Below are positions 9,894 to 20,585 of a stretch of DNA of 55,438 nucleotides, piece after piece. Origin of the DNA: Rhizophagus sp. LPA8_4_AMF. Its lineage: Eukaryota; Glomeromycota; Glomeromycetes; Glomerales; Glomeraceae. The notes beneath the pieces were generated by a model. The model was not told the origin of the DNA. It saw only the letters and a program-made list of their open reading frames with translations, and searched no databases. The stretch lies in contig JADRCO010000094.1 in the NCBI GenBank assembly GCA_021464525.1, forward strand, positions 1 to 55,438, read 5' to 3'. The translations under genes were made by a program, and so were the position numbers. How positions within the stretch are numbered: position 1 is the first letter of the stretch; every line of letters begins with the position of its first letter.

Positions 9894-12763
9894 ATGGAAA
9901 TTGTAAACACAAATGATGAAAATTCTTTTGATCCAACACCAAGATTAAAATCTAGTCCTATACCAATTAAATTTATTTCTTTGAATGATTTTGATAAATA
10001 TTGTATTTATTGTGGAGAAGAATATATTAGTGCGCTTTTTTGTCCTTGGCATGAATATTGCAAAAAATGTTTATCTCGTTATATTAATGATATAACTGAT
10101 AGTAATATTTATTTGGATGTACATTATACAATGGACTTGGAATGTAAAGAACATAAAATAAGTAGGACAAAAATACCACAAAGTATTCAAGAATGCTGTG
10201 AAAATTGTGTGAGAATTTTTTGTTTTAAACAAATAAATGAATATAGAATTCGTTATGATAAATCTGGTAAAAACATTCTCACTTTATATAATAAAGTGAT
10301 TGAAAGTGAAAGAAATTGTAAATTATGTGGAAAGTCATTTTATCAAGGAAATGACAGAAAGATTATGAGTCAATTTAAATTATGTTCAGATTGTTATCTA
10401 GTTTCTTCTGGATTGATAGAATCAACCTTTAAAAAGCAAATTTCAATTCTTTACTTACCATGGTGGCATCACTATAATCAGTGTGATATTTGTAAATTAC
10501 ATGATTTAATATCTATATCAGACTGTCAAAAGTATTGTGTAAGATGTTGTATATTTTATGTTGGATGTAGATATTGTTTAACGACAAACATTCTTTTTGG
10601 ACCTACGAATCAATCTCAATGTAAAAAATGTAAACGAATATCACTTATCATAAACAGCAGTGAATACAATGGTCTTGATGATTTTATTCTTAATATCATA
10701 CATGATAATTTATATAATTTAAAGATGGATAAGTTTGAAAATATTATAAAAAACATTGATAAATACTTTACAACTGATATATTAAATTCTATATTCTCTA
10801 GTAAATTTAAAAAAGAAAAAAATAGGATAGGATCAATTGGATGGATATCCTTTTCTCAATTTACAGGTATTGAAGAAATAGCAAGAGGAGGATATGGTAT
10901 TATATATAAAGCAACTTGGTTAAGTATTAATAAAACTGTCATTTTAAAAAGATTTGAAAATTCTAAAAACATTGACAAATATTTCTTAAATGAGGTAAAA
11001 TATTTTAAACATTTTTTATATAATAATTTCTTTCATTTTTAATTTAATTGAACCTTTAAATTTAAATAGTTAAAATCAAGTCAACATTGTTTTAAAGACT
11101 ATTGGAGTCGTATCGTTGTAACTTACGGCTTTACTAAAGATCCTAAATTAGAGGATTATATTTTAGTTATGGAATACGCGTCAGAAGGAGATTTACATAA
11201 GTATTTACAAAGGAATTTTACAAAAATTACATGGAATAAACAAAAATTACTTATTTTATATGACATTTCAAAGGGGTTTGTATATTTTATATTCATTAAT
11301 TATATTCTAAAATTTAGGTTATTAATTTTTTATATTTTTAGACTGGAAAATATTCATAATAAAAAATTTATGCATCGAGACTTCCATAGCGGGAACATAT
11401 TATGTGATTTGGGTAGTAGATATAAAAGATATAAACAACATGATGAATTGCGAATTGGAGATCTAGGATTATCACAAGCTGTAAATAATAAATCATCAAA
11501 TAATGAAATATATGGAGTAATACCTTATATTGCACCGGAAATATTTAAAGGATCAGAATTTTCTAAAGAAGCTGATATTTATAGTTTGGGTATGATTATG
11601 TGGGAACTTACAACAGGTTGTAAACCCTTTTATAATGTTAAACATGATCATAATCTTATTTATAAAATTTTTGATGGAGAGCGACCCAAAATTACAGAAG
11701 ACACACCAGAATGTTATGCTAACTTAATGAAAAGTTGTTGGGATCCTGATCCTGAAAAAAGACCTTTTATAAAAGATATCCGTTTAACTTTTTTTAGGTG
11801 GATGTTTAGAAATAAAAATAATGCAGTATTTAATCAGGCTGAAGAAAAAAGAAAGGAACTGATAGAATCAAAGAAGATTGGGCCGGAATTTGCTGAAAAA
11901 CGACATTCAGGAGCCACTTATACAAGTAGGCCATTAAGTGCTTTAATTTCTAAATGCTCATCCATCTATTTATCATCAATTTCATTTGGTAAGCAAGGGT
12001 TTACAAAAAAAAAAGTTGATTGTAATTTAATAATATTATCTATACACTGTAATTTATAAGAAATATGTTATACTCTTTAGATTCCAATTACATCTCAAAA
12101 TTAGAGAATAATACAGACGCTGAAAAGTATTTAAAATAACAAAAAAATAAAAAAATTTTTTAAAGACATTGATAACTAATTATTTATATTTATTAATTTA
12201 TTCGTTTAGTTTACCATTACAAAATTTAAATTCTACGATTGAAAAATTTCCAGATTCTAATTATATCTCAGAAGAATTAGAGCTTGATATAGACACTGAA
12301 AGGTATTTCAAATGGAGTAAAAAAATGTTTTTAAATGACACACCTAATTATTTATATTTATTAATTTATTCGTTTAGATTATCATCACAAAATTTGAATG
12401 CTACAATTCAAAATTTTTCAACTACTTTAGATTCTAATTATATCTCAGCAGAATTAGAGCTTGATATAGACGTCGAAAGGTATTTCAAATAGCGAAAAAA
12501 ATGTTTTTAAATGACACAACTAATATATGAGTTTATTAACTTTATATTTACAAAATTCAAGTTCTACAATTCAAAATTTTTCAACCTCCTTAAAAAAGAG
12601 AAGAAATAAAGTTGAAATACATGACGATAGTGGTAAATATTTATCAGGCTCGATATTATTTATCTTTTTAATATTTACGTCAATATTTAACTTTTGTTTA
12701 AATTAAAATTTAAAAAATATTATTATAGGCAAACGTATTAAAACTAGTTTTAATTTAATATAA
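9894..12763 (+). CDS. K1: Cys-rich-domain protein kinase with modular tail exons
   Basis: Exons 9894-10994, 11070-11275, 11342-11988, 12081-12126, 12210-12302, 12378-12479, 12532-12632 and 12729-12763 join in frame to 776 residues. Residues 37-246 carry about ten CxxC pairs (C37/C40, C56/C59, C101-C105, C142/C145, C164/C167, C197/C200, C215/C218, C225/C228, C243/C246), probably a zinc-binding module. The kinase domain follows: Gly loop GGYGII at 332-337, Lys352 in VILK, Glu367 as likely helix-C residue, catalytic loop HRDFHSGN 447-454, DLG 476-478 instead of DFG, APE 500-502. All catalytic residues are present, so it should be active; it looks tyrosine-kinase-like (TKL). The donor after exon 2 (GTTTGT) is weak. 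The tail consists of small phase-2 exons ending in GKRIKT. If the exon-4 donor at 12127 is not used, the protein ends at 12139 with 670 residues. The final-exon models are my inference. Confidence 0.85.
12210..12632 (+). repeat. K1 tail-exon repeat (three related cassettes)
   Basis: Cassettes at 12210-12302 (93 nt), 12378-12479 (102 nt) and 12532-12632 (101 nt, terminal version). The first two encode L-P/S-x-QNLN-x-TI...SNYIS-x-ELELDID-x-E and are flanked by phase-2 introns, so they can be skipped or added without a frame change. Each donor reads AG|GTATTT, and reading through adds RYFK. A stop follows the second cassette (TAG at 12490-12492). The introns between cassettes are repeated as well (TTATTTATATTTATTAATTT). 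Confidence 0.75.
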
Positions 12764-14226
12764 AAGGTAGAATATTTCATTATTTGCATGTTGCAGAATA
12801 TGCAGTAAATTTCCAATAAATTTCGTAAAGAAATTAGAGTCCAAGATACTTTATATTACGTCTTAAATTTGCAGTCTTTTAGAAACTACAATCAATCAAC
12901 ATTTGTTAATGTATTTATAATAAATATCAACTTTTATATTTAAAGGAAATTATAAAATCAAATAATGTTTTTTTAAATGAGCTCTAACATTTGAGTCAAA
13001 TCTTAGATTCGTGAAATGTCATTGTTGGCTGAATTTACTATAAAATGACATAATAAACATAATTTTAGAATTTTGATTGATACGCAAATAAAATTATTAT
13101 TAACTTCAACGTAAGAACAAAATAGACGAAAAAATTTTAACCACATTAAGGATAACATTAATTTTTGAAAACCACTTTTTGTATTTAGGCTAGTTTAAAG
13201 TTTGAGTAGACCTATTAACTTGGTGATACTTTATCTTACGAGATTTCACTATAGGGAACTTTTGAATGAAAATGTAAATTATGGTATGACAGCCACGGCT
13301 TAGCTAGATAAGCCATTTATTTTCGCGCTTACTTCTATATCGATAAGGAAAATTGATGGCGATGAAATTTTGATTCGGTAGTACAGTATGAGAAACGCTG
13401 CATGCGGCGTTATTTGTTTTACAAAAGATAAAAATACATTTACTGATCTAAGATTAGGAAACATTAAAACTAGTTAAACTAGCCCAGTTATCCATAGAAT
13501 AATTAAAATATCTTTATTTTGGTTTTAAATATAATGTGTTGATTCATAATTATTTTATTCAATATTTGCATTTTAAATGATATTATAGAATCAAGAACAT
13601 GTTATTGATGAAATAAATATATTATAAATTTAAGTCAAAAGTGTAATTAAAATAAATATAGTAATTTGTTTCGTGATAGTGAATTAAAAGAGTTTGAAAT
13701 AAAAAATAAGTTTCAGTGGATATACGATGTTTGATATTTTTCTGAAAATTTTAGATGTAAAAAAAAAAAATAAAAAAAAATAGGAGAAATTTTTCATTCA
13801 CAAGATGTTACACACCATCTTTAGTATTGAGACGATAAACATTGAATCATTAAAGTATAAATTATTTTGGGATCATTTAACGTTATACTTCTTAAGACTT
13901 AATCAATTCAAAATAAATTATGCATCTAGTTTAAAATCTGAGTATAGCGCAATAAAAAGTTTAAGTAAAAGCTTATCTATTATACGATACTCTAATAACT
14001 ATGGACGATAATTGAAAAATTATGGCAAAGCAACGTAATAATTGGTATATAAAAAATTGCAACTTTTTCTAATGAACTTCATTCTTAGGGAAAGGTTGAT
14101 GTGTTATACTGTATAACTATGTATTGTTGTGTACGGTATAAGAAAACGCTGTGATATATCTTTATATTTTACATAGTTTTAAATTCATCATTTTAACTAA
14201 AGGGCGATTACATAAAGAGTAAGAGC
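12764..14226. other. K1 downstream flank, no gene seen
   Basis: No gene is seen; the open frame at 13805-14011 has no features. The segment near 13340-13400 (CGGTAGTACAGTATGAGAAA) recurs after K2 near 24250, showing that duplicated DNA extends past the kinase. The 3' part (about 14050-14226) resembles 30390-30550, downstream of K3. Confidence 0.55.
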
Positions 14227-14500
14227 ATGAATTTGAATAATTATCACGATTCACGATTTGCGTTATTTTTTATTCCTTGTAAAAACATTGAAATTTATTC
14301 TGGATTGTCACAAAAATTTCACAATTACTTGATAAATGATTATAATGTCAAAGTCGGAGAAAATTCAAATAATAAAGAATTTTATTTCTATTTTATTATC
14401 TTGAGAATTCGAACTTTTAAGCTTTAAATGAGATTTTTCTCGGGATTAAGTAAAACAATATATAAGAAAATAAATGTTTCGGATATTCTTTAAAATACGA
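14227..14500 (+). pseudogene. BTB-domain relic
   Basis: An open frame of 66 residues (14227-14427) carries YSGLSQKF, DYNVKVGENSN and NKEFYFYFIILRIRTF. These match the first half of the BTB exon in neighbouring genes (PGLSQNF, DYNVIIKVGENSN, TKEFRAHSNILRARS). A further scrap near 14477-14495 (ATGTTTCGGATATTCT) resembles the start of exon 2. The middle and everything after it are lost. It lies 1 kb upstream of BTB2, in the same setting as the relic at 30611 upstream of BTB3. Confidence 0.75.
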
Positions 14501-15342
14501 CACTTTTTAATTAAGTTTTTATCATCGAAATATGACATTAAAATCCCTAATTTGATATATTTTTAATTCAGAAATGAATTTTGAGATTTAACTATTTAAG
14601 GTTAGTAACCGACGAAGATTTTTTGTTAAAAATCAATAAGGAATACGACTATACGAGAACGTTAATTATAGAAATACCTTTTGTGGCATTATACAAAAAT
14701 TGTTTGGTTAATCATATCTATTATATTTAATAATCGCGTTTATTTATCTAAAAAATGGATCATGATAGATTTTTTATCATGTAATATTTTTTATAAAGTT
14801 AAAGTATAATCTTATTAATTTATATATAATCTTTGATCTTAAATTATTATTATTATTCATTTTCAGTAGGAAATATTGTTATTCGCAGAATGATCTGAAA
14901 ATTGATCGCAACAACTCACATTTCGGTATTGTAAAATGACGTGTAACGCATTTAAAAATAATATTCAATATCAATATTTTTATTATTTATTAACATCGAT
15001 GCTTCGTTAATTTAAATGTTCATTATGGAATAATAATCAATTTGAAATAAATCATAAATAAGAGTATAACACAATAAATATCATTGTTTGGAAGGTTTAT
15101 ATAAGTTAAATGATACTTTCGATATTTCACAGACTATATGATTTTAAGATTAGGCTACAAACATATTTACAGTAAATATGGTAAGTATAGTGTAATTTGT
15201 GCAACTAAACTAAGTGTGGTTCTTCTTATTATTTTCTCATTCTATCCGTTAATGGTTTTCTATGGGATTTCTTGTGTTTAAGTTGCACTAAATAATGAGT
15301 TAGGTTACATCGCTGATCACAATTTACACAATTTACACAAGG
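14501..15342. other. BTB2 5' flank, no gene seen
   Basis: No gene is seen. The block at about 14998-15060 (GATGCTTCGTTAATTTAAA, then AATTTGAAATAAATCAT) is repeated at about 30790-30855 upstream of BTB3 and in part upstream of BTB1, so it is shared BTB 5' sequence. Confidence 0.5.
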
Positions 15343-15362
15343 AGCTTGAATTAGAATACAAG
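15343..15362 (+). promoter_or_regulatory. BTB2 conserved promoter box
   Basis: AGCTTGAATTAGAATACAAG, about 75-95 bases before the ATG, corresponds to the BTB1 box at 5576-5597. The TATA core is weaker here (AATACAA). Confidence 0.4.
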
Positions 15363-15435
15363 TTTTTTTTTAATAAATTATTTCTCACGAATTTCTTCTT
15401 TCTTACAATAAAAACACTAAAAAATCTATTTTAAA

Positions 15436-16948
15436 ATGACTTTTGAATTTTATCCTAGATTATCTCAAAGTTTTTCTCAATTACTTGATGAAGCAAATGA
15501 CTATGATATTATTATTAAAGTTGGAGGAAATTCAAATACAAAAGAATTTCGTGCTCACTCCTATATATTAAAAGCTCGATCTCCTTATTTCAAAAGAGCT
15601 CTTTCACAGAATTGGGCTATAAAGAAAAATAATATGTATAATTTTACTAAACCGAATATCTCTCCCATTATATTTGAGATTATTCTTAGGTAATTAATTA
15701 TATACTTTGGTTTTCTTATATGATATTAAAATTTAACGTGTTTATGATGTATTTTTTTTTATTATTATTATTAGATATATGTATACTGGTATTCTTGATT
15801 TAAAAGGTAGCGATTGCTCAGATATTCTAGATCTTCTTGTGGTATCTGATGAATTACTTATTGAAGAATTAGTTACTTTTGTACAAGATTACTTGTATGA
15901 ATATAAACTTGAGTGGTTAAGACAAAATAGTTCCAAGGTTTTTCATACGGTAATTAAATTGGAAAGTTGTAAAAAACTTCAAGAATATTGTTATGAAATT
16001 ATTTATGAATCTCCAAAACCTTTTTTAAATTCCCCTGAATTTCCAAGTTTAGAAAAAAGTATTTTACTTGAATTGGTTAAACAAGATTTAATAATTGAAG
16101 AAATTGATTTATGGAATTATCTTTTTAAATGGGGAATTGTTCATACTCCTGAATTAGAAGAAAAGAATATAAATGATTTAAGTGAATGGAATGAAGAGGA
16201 TTTCTTAGCTTTAAAAAATACTTTAAACCCATTTCTCTCTCATATTAGATTTTTCGATATTTCTTCAAAAGATTTCCATACTATTATCTGGCCTTTTAAA
16301 AAAGTGTTACCTGAAATACTCTGTGAGGATGTATTGTCATTCCATATGGCTGGTAATATACCTGAAAATAAATTACCTTCTCGTAATGGAATTGTAACTA
16401 ATGATTCAATTATCATTAGATCAAAACATGCCGCCATCCTAACTAACTGGGCTCTAAAAAAGGATGATTATTCAAAAATACCAAAGAATAAATATAAATT
16501 TCAACTTATTCATCGTGGAAGTGATGATGGTTTTAGTGTTAAAACTATGCGTAGTGCATGTAGTAATAAAGGTCCAATTTTTTTAATTGTCAAAATTAAA
16601 GGAAATGGAACTATAATTGGTGGTTTTAATCCTCTTGGTTACAAGAATGATAATTATTATGGTAAAAATAGAGAATATTATGGTACAACTACTGAAAGTT
16701 TTATTTTTTCTTTGGGTAATAATAAAGATTGTAAAAAAATTATTAGTAGAGTTACCAATGAATTTTATGCGATATGTGAATCACGCTACACAAATCTTGC
16801 TTTAAACTTTGGTAATAACGATTTAATTATTAAGGGAACATATGGTACGTGCAAAAAATGTTATTATCAATGTGAAATTTTAGATACAGATATTTTCTCA
16901 ATTGAAGAAATTGAAATCTTTAAATTTTATGTCGAAAAAAACAAATAA
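15436..16948 (+). CDS. BTB2: BTB-BACK-TLDc protein
   Basis: Exons 15436-15689 and 15775-16948 join in phase 2 at the same R|Y site as the paralogs, giving 475 residues. BTB: DYDIIIKVGGNSN, KEFRAHSYILKARSPYFK and YMYTGILD. BACK: VFHTVIKLESCKKLQ, ESPKPFLNSPEF and IDLWNYLFKWGI. TLDc: SKHAAILTNW, FQLIHRGSDDGF, IIGGFNPLG, TTESFIFSLGNN and ALNFGNNDLII. The usual RGSRDGF reads RGSDDGF here, and the inserted loop is short (18 residues). It is closest to BTB1 by eye, consistent with duplication of a BTB1-K1 unit into BTB2-K2. Expected to act like the others as a Cullin-3-type adaptor; not tested. Confidence 0.93.
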
Positions 16949-19900
16949 CTTACATTATTTAACTTTATTATTGAATATTTCTACATTATGTTTTAGTTAA
17001 TTGGTTCCATAGTTTTAACAACAACTAAGATGGAGAGATATTACTAGTTACTTCGTTATCATAATAATGGCATATTTAGTATAGACATTTTAATGATTAT
17101 AAATTTATTCAAATTTATTTAATGCAAAATAATATATAATTTCTTACAATCTTGAAAAAAAAATTTTTTTTTCAAAATTTATAATTTTCATAACGTATAT
17201 ATTTCATAATAGTATTTGGACGAGCGATCAACTAACCAAATTAAAACTCTATGTACCAGATAATTTCGCAATATAATGATTAGATACCGCGACTTCTTCA
17301 TCAGATAATGGTTGAACTAAAACTATTATTATTTCATACCTTTGTTTTCTTATTGTTCTCCGCTTTCAATTTGTTAAGACTTGCATTTCATGTGCTTTTT
17401 TTCGATTGACGAGTACGCCTTAAATTTCCCGTTAAAAAATTCTGAAATGTTGAAAATATGATAATTTTTACTTAATTTAAACTAAATAAATAAAATTTTA
17501 AATGGATATACAATGCAATAACCAAAAATAATAAAGAAAGATTGGTCTTTCCTATATAGATGTATTTTAAAAATATTCATTGTTATTTGTAACTGAAACG
17601 TAAATGATTATTTTCGAGAAAAACACATTGTTACATGAAAAAGAATATTATTATAGTAAAATTTGGAACGTAAATATTGGGAAGAGGTAAAAGTTTTAGA
17701 AGTGATGAAAATACTTCAATTTAGTATTTATAAATTTGATAGTACCTGTTGATCGTTCACCAAAAAGCATGGCAGAAATAAAATTATGTTGGCCGTCCGA
17801 TATATTAAACATCTTTATCTACTGGGAGATTATCTTTTTATAGTTCCCGAAATTGTGAAAGTATAGTTGCCACACAAATTAGTTGAAGGGTAAGGAACAA
17901 ACCCAAATAGTTTAAAGATACCTCAAACACCCCATCACCATTGGACAATCTAAAGAAACAAAATAAAAAATTGTAAGTACGCATCATAATTATTAAGATA
18001 AACATCCTGGGCTAACACGGCAACATCTATACACATATCCTATTCACCACAACCCCGGACTTAAACACGGTAGCTTTCAGATAATTAAATAAAGAAGGAC
18101 GTTCACAGTAGGCTGTCCACCATACGCCAAGTCTGGTTACTTTGACTGGTAACTCTCGCAAACTGTGGCCACGTTGTGCTTCCAGTTCTTTATCAATTAT
18201 CCTAGTGGCAGCGTAACTTCAGATAAGTATAACTCAGCATTACTTAGTGTCTCACCTATTCGATATTATAGCTTTTTAAAATTTGTTGTATCTTATCTTC
18301 GTGTAGAAATTATTTCGAAAACCTTGAGAGATATTAAGACTTGTAAGTTAGGAGGAAGAGAAAGATTATTTTTTTTTTTATTTGCCTCAGGAGTCTATTT
18401 AAGCGGATGATCATAATGTTCTGACTCATCCTTTGTATTACGTCAAACCACTATAATTAGATATACTATTTTTTCGGACTTATATTCACTGATCTGACAC
18501 GTACCTGTTCATCAGTATATTTTGACTATCGCGTTTTTTTGCTTATTTTGATTTGTCTTATATTTTTGTGTACACGAAATATCCGGTCAACGGTCATACA
18601 TGGTTACCAATATTAAAACCGTCAAAATGAGATTCGTATTCATAAAATTTTTTTTTCACCGATTTTTTTATTATTAAAAGGGTTTTAAATATGACTAATT
18701 AACTTTACTCTTAAAGAACAATAATTCAAAGATTCAAATTCGAAGATTCAAACATCATATTCGAATCTAAGTATCACGCATCTCATATTTTGAATGTCAA
18801 AATTTTAGAATATTAATTTCACTTGGTTTATATTCGAATATCCTAATTTGTATACTGTCAATGTGACGCAAATATTTATAGCAAGCGGACCATTTGACCT
18901 GGCATATTGGGGGCGAAACTGTTTTGTGGTTGGGGAAACGTCTCGACTTTTATGTCAAATTCTGAAACCTTAGTCCAAACTTCCAACCTGCTCAAATTTT
19001 CTTATCCCCCGAAACTTTAAGTCCTAAATCACTTGATTCCTGAACATCCAGACCTAATTCAACGTTGATTTCATATGTATCTTATTATTTAAAATTTAAA
19101 TATTAGTTATTTCTTGTTTTCTTCGTAAAATTGTACATAAATTTACATAGCATCAATTACTTCATCGACTTCAAAAGTAGTGAAACTTTTACCTTTGCTC
19201 ATATAGCATAATTTGCTATATAATGGTTCAGTCTACCATGCGCATCAATTCCTTTTTTCTGGTTCCGGAGGTTGCAGAGGCTTTTCGCCCAGTTTCGAAG
19301 TTTCGACCACAAGTAGTTTTTTTTTTCGTCTGCAACATTAAATGGAGTCACATTAATTGATATTTTAAAACAAAGTAGGTTAAAAATAATTAACAAAATT
19401 TTTATTTTATATGGAAAATTACTTTTTTTTAACAATCTAATTGGAGCTTTTTATTTTTTTTTCCATTTTGGTGTGACGCAAAAACTTGGGATACATCCTG
19501 CTTCAACAGCACATTAACAATTAACGGATGAAAAATTAATTAGTTGTGGATGTAACGTTCTCTGTTGATACGAACATGTAGATGATATCAAAGAATAAAG
19601 AAGATTATGAGAATGCGTTTGGAAAAATAAGAAAAATAGAATGATATTTTACTTTATTATATTTGTGCGATTTAATGATTAGATATCTAAATAGGTTTTT
19701 ACTTCAAATCACCGGGGGTTATCATCACCGTTGGCCAGGATTATCAATTTTTACCAGCACAATATTTTTTTAATACTGGTCGCTCATCATAATTTCAGTC
19801 ACCGGTGATCATCACCGCCGGTTAGTTATAAAAATTCATATAAATATATATGTTCATATATAAATAATGATAACTAAATTATTTATGTACGGGAATGTTA

Positions 19901-20408
19901 ATACACTTAACGTGTTTTGTCCTGTTTTATGAATTTCTGGCCTGTTCAAAAGAGAACGACCCTTGCATAATATTACGTAATTTAAAATTCTAATAATATG
20001 CATTGAATGATTAACTGCATGGAAAAAAAATTTTTTAATAAAATCCTTTTTATTTAGGTTAGCTTGAAGGCTAAGTAGACAGGAAAAGGAAACCGGTATT
20101 AAGTCCGAAGTGGTGATTAAATCAAAATCACGCTAAGTAATAATTGGGAATATTACCGGGCATCGGGACATGACGTCATCATCAAGCTTGCACTTCAGGC
20201 TAATTATTTATTAATTGGCAATGGCAACTGAGCTTTAGAATGAAAATTCTGATCATCATTATACGCCCAATTTGTCGCACAAAATTTATTATTTTATCGT
20301 TATAGGAAAAAAGATAATAAATTATTAAAACTCCATATTTATCTCAGTTTCTTATACTTCATTATTTTATTTCCATTTTTCTTTGCCGAAGATTTTAAAA
20401 TTCCCATT
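16949..20408. repeat. Spacer BTB2-K2 with a unit-specific insertion
   Basis: Paralogous to 7220-9738 but about 1 kb longer. The extra DNA falls at about 17660-18700 and is less AT-rich (for example around 18000-18180). An open frame at 18165-18410 in it has no recognisable domain. Near 19709-19730 and 19799-19817 two related TCACCGG...ATCATCACCG copies lie in direct orientation about 70 bases apart, the second containing the hairpin GGTGATCATCACC. No functional gene is seen. Confidence 0.6.
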
Positions 20409-20464
20409 GGAAATCTAGAAATACTTTCCGTACCACCTCGCTCGTATCACAAACAGAAAGTTCT
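20409..20464 (+). promoter_or_regulatory. K2 conserved box and heat-shock-like element
   Basis: GGAAATCTAGAAATACTTTC (from 20409) is the box shared by all three kinase promoters. At 20455-20464, AGAAAGTTCT gives one GAAnnTTC dyad, the minimal two-unit heat-shock-factor site, also present at K3 (26555-26564) and absent at K1. Binding by a heat-shock factor is inference. Confidence 0.5.
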
Positions 20465-20498
20465 ATCTTCCCAAACTCCTGATAATGTAAAATTCAGA

Positions 20499-20506
20499 TA
20501 TAAATA
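20499..20506 (+). promoter_or_regulatory. K2 TATA box
   Basis: TATAAATA, about 80 bases before the K2 ATG, in the block shared with the K1 and K3 promoters. Confidence 0.5.
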
Positions 20507-20585
20507 AAATACGTGCGTTGAAATTTTCTAAATTCGTTATCATTATAAATACTTGTTTATAACTTATATTAATTAGCATAACAAA

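Noticed and set aside
18165-18410. 81-residue open frame in the K2 spacer
   Set aside because: No recognisable motif and no counterpart in the K1 spacer; probably chance within inserted DNA.
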